Shown: positions 45,401 through 52,747 of the stretch, piece after piece | How the letters are laid out: each line of letters starts with the position of its first letter | Numbering within the stretch: position 1 is the first letter of the stretch | DNA from: Streptomyces sp. ITFR-21 | Lineage (GTDB): Bacteria; Actinomycetota; Actinomycetes; Streptomycetales; Streptomycetaceae | Assembly (NCBI RefSeq): GCF_031844685.1 | Contig: NZ_CP134605.1 | Span: 2,996,001-3,060,000 of the forward strand | Length of the DNA stretch: 64,000 nt | Direction: 5' to 3' | Position numbers and translations under genes: made by a program | Notes under the pieces: generated by a model | What the model was told of the DNA's origin: nothing | What the model saw: only the letters and a program-made list of their open reading frames with translations | Databases searched by the model: none

Positions 45401-47008
45401 ACTGGTGACCTCGCCGGATTGATGGGGCGTTTGCACTGCCTTGAGCGCATGACCCAGGCCCAGCGGTCCAGCCTACAGGCGTACCGCTCCCACATGTCCT
45501 CGTACGGGAAGGGGAAGGGCCGGCATGCCGGTATGTTCAAAGCGGCGGCGCGCGAGGCGATGCAAAAAGCCATGGAGGCGGTGCCGGCGTGGGTCACGCC
45601 GATCGGCCAAGTAGCCGAGATGGTCCAAGCCAAGCGTGACGCGTTTGACGTGGTTATCGTCGATGAAGCCAGTCAGGCCGGGATGGACGCCCTCTTTTTG
45701 CTGTGGCTGGCACCGCGCGTCATCGTGGTCGGCGACGACAAGCAATGCGCGCCGTCGTTGTCCGGCATGGGGCGCACTCAGGCCATCCAGGACCGGCTCA
45801 CGGCGCATCTGCCGGAAGTTCCGCTCTCGCTGCGTCAGCTGTACACCCCGCACACCAATCTGTACCAGTTGCTATCCACCTTCTTCCCAGAGGTCATCCG
45901 GCTCGGAGAACACTTCCGGTGCATGCCTGAGATCATCGCCTGGTCGTCGAAGACCTTTTACGACGACAAGCTCGTACCGCTGCGCCAGTTCGGTGGGGAG
46001 CGTCTTCAACCACTGCTGACGCACTTCGTCGAGGGAGCTGTGACCGAGGGTCGCGAGGGCCGTCTCCGCAACCCCAAGGAGGCGGAAGCGATCGTGGACT
46101 GCTTGGCGGAGATGGTCAAGGACCCGGCCTACCGGGACAAGAGCATGGGCGTGATCGTCCTTCAAGGACAGGGACAGATCAGACTTCTCGACGACCTCAT
46201 CAAGCAGCGGCTCCCTGCGACGGTGCGCGAGCGCCACGCGATCCGTGTCGGCAACCCCGCCTCGTTCCAAGGTGACGAGCGGCACGTAATCATGCTGTCG
46301 ATGGTGGTCACCGAACCGGCCCGTATCACCGGAGGCCAGCGCAGTGAGCGGCAGGCGTATAACGTCGCCGCCAGCCGCGCGCAGGACCAGATGCGCCTCT
46401 TCTACTCCGTCCATCGCGGTCATCTCAAATCGGGTGACCTGCGACTCAACCTTCTGACGTACATGGAGAATCCTCCAGAGGCATTGGCCGCTGACAACAG
46501 GATCGGGCCCGTGGCGGCCGACGTGCTGACCGCTCCTTTTGACTCACTCTTCGAGCAGCAGGTGTATCTGCGTCTGAAAGAGCGGGGTTACTACGTCATC
46601 CCGCAATTCCCCGCCGGTGAGAAACGCATCGACTTGGTGGTCATTGGGCCACGCGGACGGCTGGCCGTGGAATGTGACGGGGACTACTACCACTCGACGC
46701 CAGAGCAGATCCGGCGGGATCAGCAACGTGAACGTGAACTGCAACGTGCCGGGTGGAAATTCTGGAGGGTCCGAGAAAGCGAGTTCCGCTTCGATACGGA
46801 CGCCGCACTGGCCGGCCTCTGGGAAGAGCTGGAACGGCAGGGGATCCACCCAGCGGACTACGCGCGTCCGCAGAACTCACGTCCACAGGGCGGTGCATGG
46901 GTATCACTTGATCTCTCCGCGGACGACATCCTGGAGGACGATGCTGAGGAGCAGGTCAACGCCGACAGCGCCCCCGACGCACTCGACACCCCGGAAGGCG
47001 AGGAATGA
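42437..47008 (+). CDS. SF1 helicase–nuclease, defence-type, with C-terminal Vsr/DUF559-like domain
   Basis: This 1,523-residue protein has Walker A GPPGTGKTHT (about residue 392), a long helical insert (about 430–1000), Walker B VVIVDEASQAG (about 1071), VVGDDKQ, SFQGDERHVIMLSMV and YNVAASRAQDQM, the SF1 UPF1-like motor motifs. The C-terminus (about 1370–1440) is a PDDEXK fold: FEQQVYLRL, RIDLVV and AVECDGDYYH, with EQ, D and ExD residues. Helicase–Vsr fusions of this shape occur in anti-phage systems. GTG 42437 is chosen over 42374 because GGGGAGA precedes it. A TTA codon is at 42842–42844. It overlaps the next gene by 4 bp. Confidence 0.9.
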   Translation: MDVRKRHAGDPEVIAAATGLVNFLREVVQNSTQQIRDDRVRSREHLWLAQLPEGVRRPTDRQDGLLVTLDHVPRAVPPPLPEVLEGWVAPDRVELADGGDPPLAEEGPGKKRESDADGRTWWEERTVQREDAAEVLRAYGSWLQRWRRWAHRERADRTLRDQYEFLYRWHQLLSQQDDQQELVLAVGLLTWKDPNGESVHRHLLTRRVETAVERRTARLTVRLASESSLRVEDRDFLDSDDGWDPERSTAVAEDLEARSPHPLSDVVLEQLPQWQERALSRPTAFSAEWVPPGEPEAAAQLTYAPALILRPRDRNALLRCYEQIAASVATEEHAPLGLAQLVLTLDAEERAQWTSDEKPPLFGDDPLFPLKTNAQQRDVLRRLERDTGVVVQGPPGTGKTHTIANLVSALLAQGQRVLVTSARDQPLTVLRDKLPPSVRDLCVLLLSSTRQDGTSELERTINALTDQVAASDIGSLRGEIDILSTQRDGVRARIATLTGEVIELREAETRHHEGVAPGYEGTLAAIVQRVQDREPQYGWMGTLPDGSGVTPPLSSVQAEELLTLLREELGQIRAGGALPVPDELPSAHEVAETLAASRLTGDGLSREVVTTRDVLAGLDVSVTDQLTKALSECRTALHNLGVPAAPAQWGSGLWITQALEDRLARRNVLLWQRVAAGASELASVRRGVDSLGLRDVSLPDGLSKDGAGQMVRSGSALRNHLAGGRKLRTRLLSRVQKEAQELLDSCTVDGRPPTTPEELDAVLAHLQAHTVITTVAGRWEQVGASLPDGPIEVGLAVLAERYEQLAQIDTFGTSREQMDKLLVSEGVHIALTSRDSWQHFADAVTALDGRRTADEAMARLSAWEERLRTPVEGTHPASEALAVAQAIREGDVERYAKEFDGLASAYDREHRTRRCSELLDVLRSAHPVLAALLAEHYGEPEWDSRLGEFGEAWAWARAASFVRRRRTPGLEQRIEGELVEQEERLERLTGDLAGLMGRLHCLERMTQAQRSSLQAYRSHMSSYGKGKGRHAGMFKAAAREAMQKAMEAVPAWVTPIGQVAEMVQAKRDAFDVVIVDEASQAGMDALFLLWLAPRVIVVGDDKQCAPSLSGMGRTQAIQDRLTAHLPEVPLSLRQLYTPHTNLYQLLSTFFPEVIRLGEHFRCMPEIIAWSSKTFYDDKLVPLRQFGGERLQPLLTHFVEGAVTEGREGRLRNPKEAEAIVDCLAEMVKDPAYRDKSMGVIVLQGQGQIRLLDDLIKQRLPATVRERHAIRVGNPASFQGDERHVIMLSMVVTEPARITGGQRSERQAYNVAASRAQDQMRLFYSVHRGHLKSGDLRLNLLTYMENPPEALAADNRIGPVAADVLTAPFDSLFEQQVYLRLKERGYYVIPQFPAGEKRIDLVVIGPRGRLAVECDGDYYHSTPEQIRRDQQRERELQRAGWKFWRVRESEFRFDTDAALAGLWEELERQGIHPADYARPQNSRPQGGAWVSLDLSADDILEDDAEEQVNADSAPDALDTPEGEE

Positions 47009-47847
47009 GCCAGCAGCCGGTCCGACCCGTAATAGAGCTCGACGCCAACACCCTGGAGGAGATCGCTCGCGTCATCTGCGGTGACCATCTTTACTACCGT
47101 CAGGGCTGGGAGATCGCCAAATTCCTGAAGCATGCCGGCTGGGCGGAAGTGCCTGACTTCGACGGTGCATACCGCCGTGAATGGACCCTCGCCCGCCTCA
47201 CTGAACGACGCGAGGACCCCTCGGAGCTGGAGAAGGTGCTGCTGCGTCTCGCAGATCCGCTGGAGTACCTGGATGAACCGAAGCAACTGCCAGGGGTGAT
47301 TGCAGCCGTCAACGCGTTCCTCGTATATGAAGGCTTCCGTCTGGACAGCCCCGGCGGACGGCCTCGCCTTGTTGCCTGTGATCCAGCCCTAGCATATCCA
47401 GGCCAACATGCACCGGCGGAGTTCAAGGCCGTAATGGCCGACATCATCAAAGACCCAGGGACGGCGGACCTTCTCCAGCGCCGCCTTGACGAGGCCCAGA
47501 CGTGTTACGCCAACGGCGCTCATGTCGCGGCGATCATCATGCTGGGCAGCCTGCTGGAGGGGGCCCTCGTGCAGGTGATCCAAGAACGTGACCGCTTTGT
47601 CCTTGGATCCACCACGCCGGACAAGGCAACGCTTGATGTGCTCATCAAGGTGTGTCACCGGGCCGGCTGGATCGGAGCTGATATCGAGCGCTTCTGCCAT
47701 GAACTGCGCAAATACCGCAACTACGTCCATCCGCGGGCAGAGATCAGGGAGGCCCACACGCCTGACCGAGACACCCTGAACGTCTCATGGCAGGTTGTCA
47801 GTGCAGTCCTCAACGACTTGGCCACGACCCAACCCGAACGGCCCTGA
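47005..47847 (+). CDS. AbiJ-NTD4-like/HEPN-like protein, coupled to the helicase–nuclease
   Basis: The 280-residue protein has an N-terminal domain (about 10–120) resembling AbiJ_NTD4 (DANTLEEIARVICGDHLYYRQGWEIAKFLKHAGW) and a helical C-terminal half (about 150–275) with ELRKYRNYVHPRAEI. The spacing R-x6-H (and RNxxH) fits the HEPN RNase motif. AbiJ and HEPN proteins are abortive-infection factors. It overlaps the helicase stop by 4 bp (ATGA), so the pair is one operon. I infer an effector or regulator role; I know of no named system with exactly this pair. Confidence 0.75.
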   Translation: MSQQPVRPVIELDANTLEEIARVICGDHLYYRQGWEIAKFLKHAGWAEVPDFDGAYRREWTLARLTERREDPSELEKVLLRLADPLEYLDEPKQLPGVIAAVNAFLVYEGFRLDSPGGRPRLVACDPALAYPGQHAPAEFKAVMADIIKDPGTADLLQRRLDEAQTCYANGAHVAAIIMLGSLLEGALVQVIQERDRFVLGSTTPDKATLDVLIKVCHRAGWIGADIERFCHELRKYRNYVHPRAEIREAHTPDRDTLNVSWQVVSAVLNDLATTQPERP

Positions 47848-47949
47848 CCGGCGGTCTCCGCTCTCGGCACCAGCCTGCTCGCTGCCGGGAGCGGGGCGCA
47901 GGAAAGTGAGGGGCCTCGCTCTTTCCGGACAATGGTCTGACAGTTTATT

Positions 47950-48160
47950 TCACGCGGCTATACGAAACTCCATGTATGCGGCGTGAACTTCTCGCGGTGG
48001 GCGGTATCCGACAGCCGAGTGCAGGCGTTTGTGATTGTACCAGAGTTCGATGTATCGAGTGATGTCCCGTCGGGCGTCCTCTCGGGTCGGGTAAATCACG
48101 CGAAAAACCCGCTCGTTCTTCAGATCGCCGTAGAATGATTCCGCCATCGCGTTATCCCAG
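47950..48160 (-). pseudogene. IS3-family transposase, C-terminal fragment
   Basis: About 70 residues beginning WDNAMAESFYGDLKNERVF and including ITRYIELWYNHKRLHSAVGYRPP are the C-terminal rve segment of IS3-type transposases. Only the tail remains, abutting a fragment of the nuclease gene at about 48161. Confidence 0.85.
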
Positions 48161-49219
48161 CAGACGAGCCTTGCCGCTGAAGGGCTGCTGGAGCGGCAGC
48201 ATCTGCAGGAGTGGGTGATCGGCAACCCGCAGGTACTCGGGGACACGGTGCTGGTGATTGTACTGCCCCGTGAGGTTGGGGACGCGGCTGGCGGGTGGTT
48301 GGCCTTTGAGCGCGGTGTGTCCGCGGTGGTGTTTGTAGGTGTGGAGCCACTGCGGGTATGCCTCGCGTCGTTCGGCTTCGCTGCGGTAGAGCTTTGCGTA
48401 GGCCCATTCGTCCAGCAGGGTGCGGTTGAACCGCTCGACCTTCCCGTTGGTCTGGGGCCGGTAGGGGCGGGTGCGCTTGTGTGCGATGCCCTGCGCTGCA
48501 AGGGTGTTGCGCCACAGGTGTGACGTGTAGCAGGCGCCGTTGTCGGTCAGTACCCGCTGGACGGTGATCCCGGCTGCGGTGAAGTAGGCGTGGGCCCGTT
48601 GCCAGAACCCGACGGCGGTCTCCTTCTTCTCGTCGGTGAGGATCTCGCTGTAGGCGAGGCGGGAGTGGTCGGCGACGGCGTTGTGCAGGAAGCTCATGCC
48701 GGCCTTGGCCCGGTTCTTGCGGCCCGCCTGCCGGCCCAGGAGCCTGTGGCCGCCTCCGTCGGGGATGCTGCCGGGTTTCTTGATGTCGATGTGCACCAGG
48801 TCGCCGGGGGTGGCGTGTTCGTAGCGGCGGATCACCCGGTCGGTGGCGCGGTCCAGGTGGGCCAGAGGGGCGAGACCGAAGCGGGTCAGGACGCGGTGCA
48901 CGGTGGCCGGGTTCAGTCGCAGCAGGTAGGCGATGCGGGCCGGCCCCCACCGGCGCAGGACGCGGACTGTGATGATCCGCCGCTCGGTCCGGGTCGGTGT
49001 CCGGCGCGGGCTGTGGTGCGGGCGTGAGGACCGGTCGGACATCCCGGCTTCGCCCATCTCCCGGTAGCGGGCTGCCCACCGCTGGGCCGTGGTGGGCGAG
49101 ACCTGGAAGCGCTCGGCAGCACGCCGCGGCGACCAGCCGTCGTCCACGACGCAGCGGGCCAGACGCAGACGACCGGTCTCGGTCAGGGGTGCATTACGGT
49201 GGGCATGAGGGCCTTCTGA
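48152..49219 (-). CDS. IS481-family transposase
   Basis: The protein of about 355–364 residues has HTH (SPRRAAERFQVSPTTAQRW), and the rve core: LVHIDIKKPG (Asp), LTDNGACYTSHLW (Asp), PYRPQTNGKVERFNRTL (Glu). The start is uncertain (ATG 49219 or 49246). Its natural stop is absent: reading passes the IS end at 48259 and continues about 35 codons into the flanking fragment to 48152. Confidence 0.85.
   Translation of the reverse strand, partial: SEGPHAHRNAPLTETGRLRLARCVVDDGWSPRRAAERFQVSPTTAQRWAARYREMGEAGMSDRSSRPHHSPRRTPTRTERRIITVRVLRRWGPARIAYLLRLNPATVHRVLTRFGLAPLAHLDRATDRVIRRYEHATPGDLVHIDIKKPGSIPDGGGHRLLGRQAGRKNRAKAGMSFLHNAVADHSRLAYSEILTDEKKETAVGFWQRAHAYFTAAGITVQRVLTDNGACYTSHLWRNTLAAQGIAHKRTRPYRPQTNGKVERFNRTLLDEWAYAKLYRSEAERREAYPQWLHTYKHHRGHTALKGQPPASRVPNLTGQYNHQHRVPEYLRVADHPLLQMLPLQQPFSGKARLLG
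48161..48258 (+). pseudogene. N-terminal fragment of a PDDEXK (NucS/DUF91-like) nuclease
   Basis: The plus frame reads TSLAAEGLLERQHLQEWVI, then GNPQVLGDTVLVI, a motif typical of the start of NucS/DUF91-like endonucleases (LLERQDLQEWVIAHP in homologues). It is cut at 48259 by the IS481-type element; the matching C-terminal piece may be 49323–49671. Confidence 0.6.
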
Positions 49220-49322
49220 TCGTTCCATGTCGATGTCGCAATCCACACCGAACCCGGAAGGCCCTCACTCATTCAAGATCCCCAAGCCGTGGGATCCGTC
49301 ACCAACCTCCGTGGACAGAACA
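48259..49322. mobile_element. IS481-type insertion sequence
   Basis: Left end TGTACTGCCCCGTGAGGTTGG and right end, reversed, TGTTCTGTCCACGGAGGTTGG form an imperfect inverted repeat over about 26 bp. The length (1,064 bp) and single transposase gene fit the family. No clear target duplication. Confidence 0.75.
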
Positions 49323-49671
49323 CCTAGGAAGCCAGGTCAGCGGTACCCGCAAGGACTGGACCGACCTGCACACCCTGCTGGCCGCCATACCCAAAAGCCG
49401 ATGGACCGCCTACGGCGACATCGCCGCAGCCATGGAAAGCCATCCAGTGCCGATAGGCACCCACCTGGCGTCGTGCCCCCAGTGCCCGGCCCCCTGGCGC
49501 GTACTCACCGCTGCGGGAAAAGTCAGCACCGGATTCCGCTGGTCCGACCCGCAGCGGACGGAAACACCCGAGGACATCCTGCTTGCCGACGGAGTCCCGA
49601 TACGCGACGGCACCGCGGCCCCCGCGGCACGCATGTCAGGACCGGAACTGCAAGCACTCCTGGACAGCTGA
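49323..49671 (+). pseudogene. MGMT/ATL-like C-terminal domain fragment
   Basis: The frame GSQVSGTRKDWTDLHTLLAAIPKSRWTAYGDIAAAMESHPVPIGTHLASCPQCPAPWRVLTAAGKVSTGFRW is typical of alkyltransferase-like DNA-binding domains; the reactive PCHR Cys motif is missing (PAPWRV), so it would only bind DNA. Its 5' part is removed by the IS481-type element; its stop lies at the edge of the IS1380-type element (49673). Confidence 0.7.
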
Positions 49672-49672
49672 A

Positions 49673-51345
49673 CCCGGATCCACCGGCTTGATGCTGGTGG
49701 ATGGTTCACCCAGAAACGAAGAAGTGCCTTGCGACCTGCGATGATGGGGTTTGTCTAGGACCACATCAGGCACGATCGACAAGGCACTTCCGAGATGCAG
49801 TCTTCCCATGCCGCGGCGGCAGTCTCATCCGCGTTCGATGATCCGAACCTGATCGCGTACGGCGGGCTGGAGCCGGTGGTGCGGCTGGCCGAGCGGTGCG
49901 GTCTGCCCAAGCTGGCCGGCGAGCACGTCCGGCTGCCCGATTCGAAGGACGGCACCGGCGCCTTCCCAGCGGCGAAACTGATGTCGCTGGTGGGCGGCAT
50001 GGCCGCGGGCGCCGACAGCATCGACGACATGGACCGGCTGCGGCACGGCGCCATGGGCCGCCTGTTCTCCGGAGTGCGGGCCCCGTCTACGCTGGGGTCG
50101 TTCCTGCGCTCCTTCACCCACGGGCATGTGAAGCAACCGCACGCCGTGGCCCGCCGGTTCCTGCACGAACTGGCCCGTCACACCCCGCTGTTGCCCGGCG
50201 CGGACCAGGCCGCCTACGTGGACATCGACGACACCGTCCGCCGCACCCACGGCTACGCCAAACAGGGCGCCGGATACGGATACAGCAAGGTCAAGGGCCT
50301 GAATGCACTGCTCGGCGTCGTCTCCACACCCCTGTCCGCCCCCGTGACCGCCGCCACCAGGCTGCGCAAGGGCCCCTCGAACTCCGCGCGCGGGGCGGCA
50401 GCGTTCGTCGCTGAGACCATCCGCACCGCACGCGCCTGCGGCGCCAGCGGCCTGCTGGTGCTGCGGGCGGACTCCGCGTTCTACGGCGCCGACGTTGTCA
50501 ACGCCTGCCGGGCCCTGGGTGCCCGCTTCTCCATCACCATGCGGATGAACGCCTCCGTAAAAGCCACCATCGCCCGCATCGACGAGGACGCCTGGACACC
50601 GATCAAATATCCCCAAGCGGTCTGGGACGAGGAGGGCCAGTGCCCGATCTCCGACGCCGAGATAGCCGAGATCCGCTACACCGCTTTCACTTCCAAGCCG
50701 AAGAAACAGCAGGTTACCGCCCGACTGATCACGCGCCGCGTCAAGCGCCTGAGCGCCGGTACCGTCCCCGCCGGGCAGGGCACGCTCTTCGATACCCGGC
50801 GCTACCACGCCGCGTTCACCGACTCCCCGCTCGCCTTGAGGGATGCCGAGCGTGATCACCGCCGGCACGCTGTCGTCGAGCAGGTGATCGCCGATGTCAA
50901 GAACAGCGGCTTCGCCCACGCGCCGTCCGGTCATTTCCAGGCCAATGCCGCGTGGCTCGCCCTGGCGGCCCTGGCACACAACCTGACCCGCGCCGCTGGC
51001 GCCCTGGCCTCCGCGTTCCATGCCAGGGCGACCACCGCCACCATCCGTGATCGCCTGATCAACGTGCCCGCCCGCCTGGCCCGCTCCGCCCGCCGCTTCA
51101 CCCTGCACCTGCCTGAGCGCTGGCCCTGGAGCGAGGACTTCACCCAGCTGTTCAGCACGGTGCATGCACCACCGGCCCTCTGACGCTCCCTGACCGACCT
51201 GCCCGAAAGGGCCCGAGACCTGTGGACAGAGTGGAAGAGCTGGGCAGACCAGCGGCCACCCCATGCCCGAATCCGCAACTCAGCCCCAACACGGCCGGCA
51301 CGACCCCGAAACGATCAACCGGGAATCAAGCCGGTGGATCCGGGA
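49673..51345. mobile_element. IS1380-type insertion sequence (copy 1)
   Basis: CCCGGATCCACCGGCTTGAT at 49673–49692 matches its exact reverse complement at 51325–51344. TGAA flanks each end (49669–49672 and 51346–51349), consistent with a 4-bp target duplication. It sits right at the stop codon of the ATL-like fragment. Confidence 0.9.
49795..51183 (+). CDS. IS1380-family transposase (copy 1)
   Basis: The 462-residue protein has SFLRSFTHGHVKQ, YVDIDDTVRRTHGYAKQGAGYGYSKVKGLNALL, LLVLRADSAFYG and VEQVIADVKNSGFAHAPSG, matching IS1380 DDE motifs. It appears complete. It is clearly different in sequence from the IS1380-family copy at 58.9 kb. Confidence 0.92.
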   Translation: MQSSHAAAAVSSAFDDPNLIAYGGLEPVVRLAERCGLPKLAGEHVRLPDSKDGTGAFPAAKLMSLVGGMAAGADSIDDMDRLRHGAMGRLFSGVRAPSTLGSFLRSFTHGHVKQPHAVARRFLHELARHTPLLPGADQAAYVDIDDTVRRTHGYAKQGAGYGYSKVKGLNALLGVVSTPLSAPVTAATRLRKGPSNSARGAAAFVAETIRTARACGASGLLVLRADSAFYGADVVNACRALGARFSITMRMNASVKATIARIDEDAWTPIKYPQAVWDEEGQCPISDAEIAEIRYTAFTSKPKKQQVTARLITRRVKRLSAGTVPAGQGTLFDTRRYHAAFTDSPLALRDAERDHRRHAVVEQVIADVKNSGFAHAPSGHFQANAAWLALAALAHNLTRAAGALASAFHARATTATIRDRLINVPARLARSARRFTLHLPERWPWSEDFTQLFSTVHAPPAL

Positions 51346-51402
51346 TGAACCGCCCTCGAAGTAGCGCGGCGAGGTCGTACTTCCGGTCTCGCGGCCTCTG
51401 CT

Positions 51403-51579
51403 TTACTTCTTGCGCTTGGTCGCCTTCTTGCGGGGAGCTGCCTGCCGACGCTTCGCCGCTTCGTAGGCCGACCATTCACCCTGGTGTTCTGCGCACCGCG
51501 AAGTGCCCTTCACCGCGAGTTTCCGGCATCGGCCGCCGGCCTTGGTGAGCGCTCCGCATCGGGGCTGCGTCGTAGCCAT
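51403..51579 (-). CDS. Small Cys-rich basic protein
   Basis: The 58-residue product has CGALTKAGGRCRKLAVKGTSRC…EH, a C-x10-C-x9-C-x2-H pattern like the zinc-type CGAKTRAGxPC motif found in small phage proteins, and a Lys-rich tail (RKKATKRKK). GGAGGAGAGG lies upstream of ATG 51579. It probably binds nucleic acid (inference). It may be a cargo gene of the island. Confidence 0.7.
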   Translation of the reverse strand: MATTQPRCGALTKAGGRCRKLAVKGTSRCAEHQGEWSAYEAAKRRQAAPRKKATKRKK

Positions 51580-51658
51580 GATCGCCTCTCCTCCAACGTG
51601 CGCAGAAAGACCGTAAATCCGCGAGGAGTCCCCGGACGCGGTCCAGGTTCCGCATACG

Positions 51659-52360
51659 TCACTTCCCGTACGCCTGTTTCCAGCGCGAGCGGTGCCGTGA
51701 ATCGCCTTGGCCAACACCGTTGACTTCCACAGGGGACATTAGGGAAGCACCATTGTTCCACAGACCAAGGTGGTCGCGGTGGATGGCGAAAATTCCGTTC
51801 TGTACAGCGAAGCCCTCACCCTGTGCGCTGAAAAGGGTGGTCGTGACGAAGACGGCCAGGTCGGCGCCGAAATGAGTTTTGGCTCCGGGCAGATCACGTA
51901 GATCGCGGGCAGGGATGGTGCTGCTGGGGGCATAGCGCTTGCACTGGACGACAACCGTCCTGCCATCCGGCAGGAGTCCACGCACATCGGCGCCATTGTC
52001 GCCCGACCCACCTACACGTCGAATCTCGGTACATCCATCGCGGCGGCAGAGCGAGGCTACGAACTCTTCGAACTCAGTGCCAGACATCTTGTCCACCTGT
52101 GCGAGTGTCCGATGCCCAGCCTGGACCGCATCCTGGCGCCGCCAGCGCAGGTCCGCCCTGCGATGGACCTGGCCGGTACGCCACAACCACCAGCCTCCTG
52201 CGCTGAAACCTCCAAGCAGCACCGCCGCCGGGAGGTAAGGCCAGACAGATGACCAGAGCGCTGCCAAGACCAGCAACAGGACGGCTCCACCAGCGAAAAG
52301 TCCACGTCGACGAATTTCCCGTCGTCTACGTGCCGCCGAGCGACGCCTCTTCTCGCCCAC
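51659..52360 (-). CDS. Membrane-anchored Mrr-like restriction endonuclease
   Basis: The 233-residue protein has an Arg-rich N-terminus, two TM segments (GAVLLLVLAALWSSVWPYL and AAVLLGGFSAGGWWLW) and a PDDEXK domain: MSGTEFEEFVASLCRRDG, GGSGDNGADVRG (Asp) and VVVQCKRY (QxK). Mrr-type nucleases with TM anchors cut foreign or modified DNA, perhaps during entry. GTG 52360 is supported by GGGAGGGGG. It is transcribed away from the ISP gene. Confidence 0.85.
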   Translation of the reverse strand: MGEKRRRSAARRRREIRRRGLFAGGAVLLLVLAALWSSVWPYLPAAVLLGGFSAGGWWLWRTGQVHRRADLRWRRQDAVQAGHRTLAQVDKMSGTEFEEFVASLCRRDGCTEIRRVGGSGDNGADVRGLLPDGRTVVVQCKRYAPSSTIPARDLRDLPGAKTHFGADLAVFVTTTLFSAQGEGFAVQNGIFAIHRDHLGLWNNGASLMSPVEVNGVGQGDSRHRSRWKQAYGK

Positions 52361-52747
52361 AGACCCCCTCCCGCCCCTGCTCAGCAGTGTGGACGCGGGA
52401 TGCGCCTTCGCGAAAGAGCGCCTTGCATACTTGGCTGGATCGCTTCCCGGGCAGGCACCTCTGGACCACTGCCGAAGCTGGCGTCTTCCTTGTCCCATCG
52501 GAGCCGGGGCAAATCAGCTTTTTCGATCGCCGTGCTCAGAGGCTAAACCAGGCCACGCAGTCGGTCGATTGTTCGATTTCTGCGAATCCACGAATGCAAT
52601 GGAACGCAAAACGGTAACGAAGCATCAGATCAGCCGCTCAGAGCACCCGCCATGTGATCGCATCCGAGCACTAAAACAAACCGGCGACACGCCGGAACAA
52701 CGAGGCAATCATGCCCCGATCTAGGCGTCTCGCATATATCCACATGA
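52361..52747. other. Divergent intergenic region, Mrr-like and ISP genes
   Basis: About 387 bp. The right half, roughly 52555–52745, is visibly richer in A/T and should hold the promoters of both genes. No gene is recognised. Confidence 0.5.
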
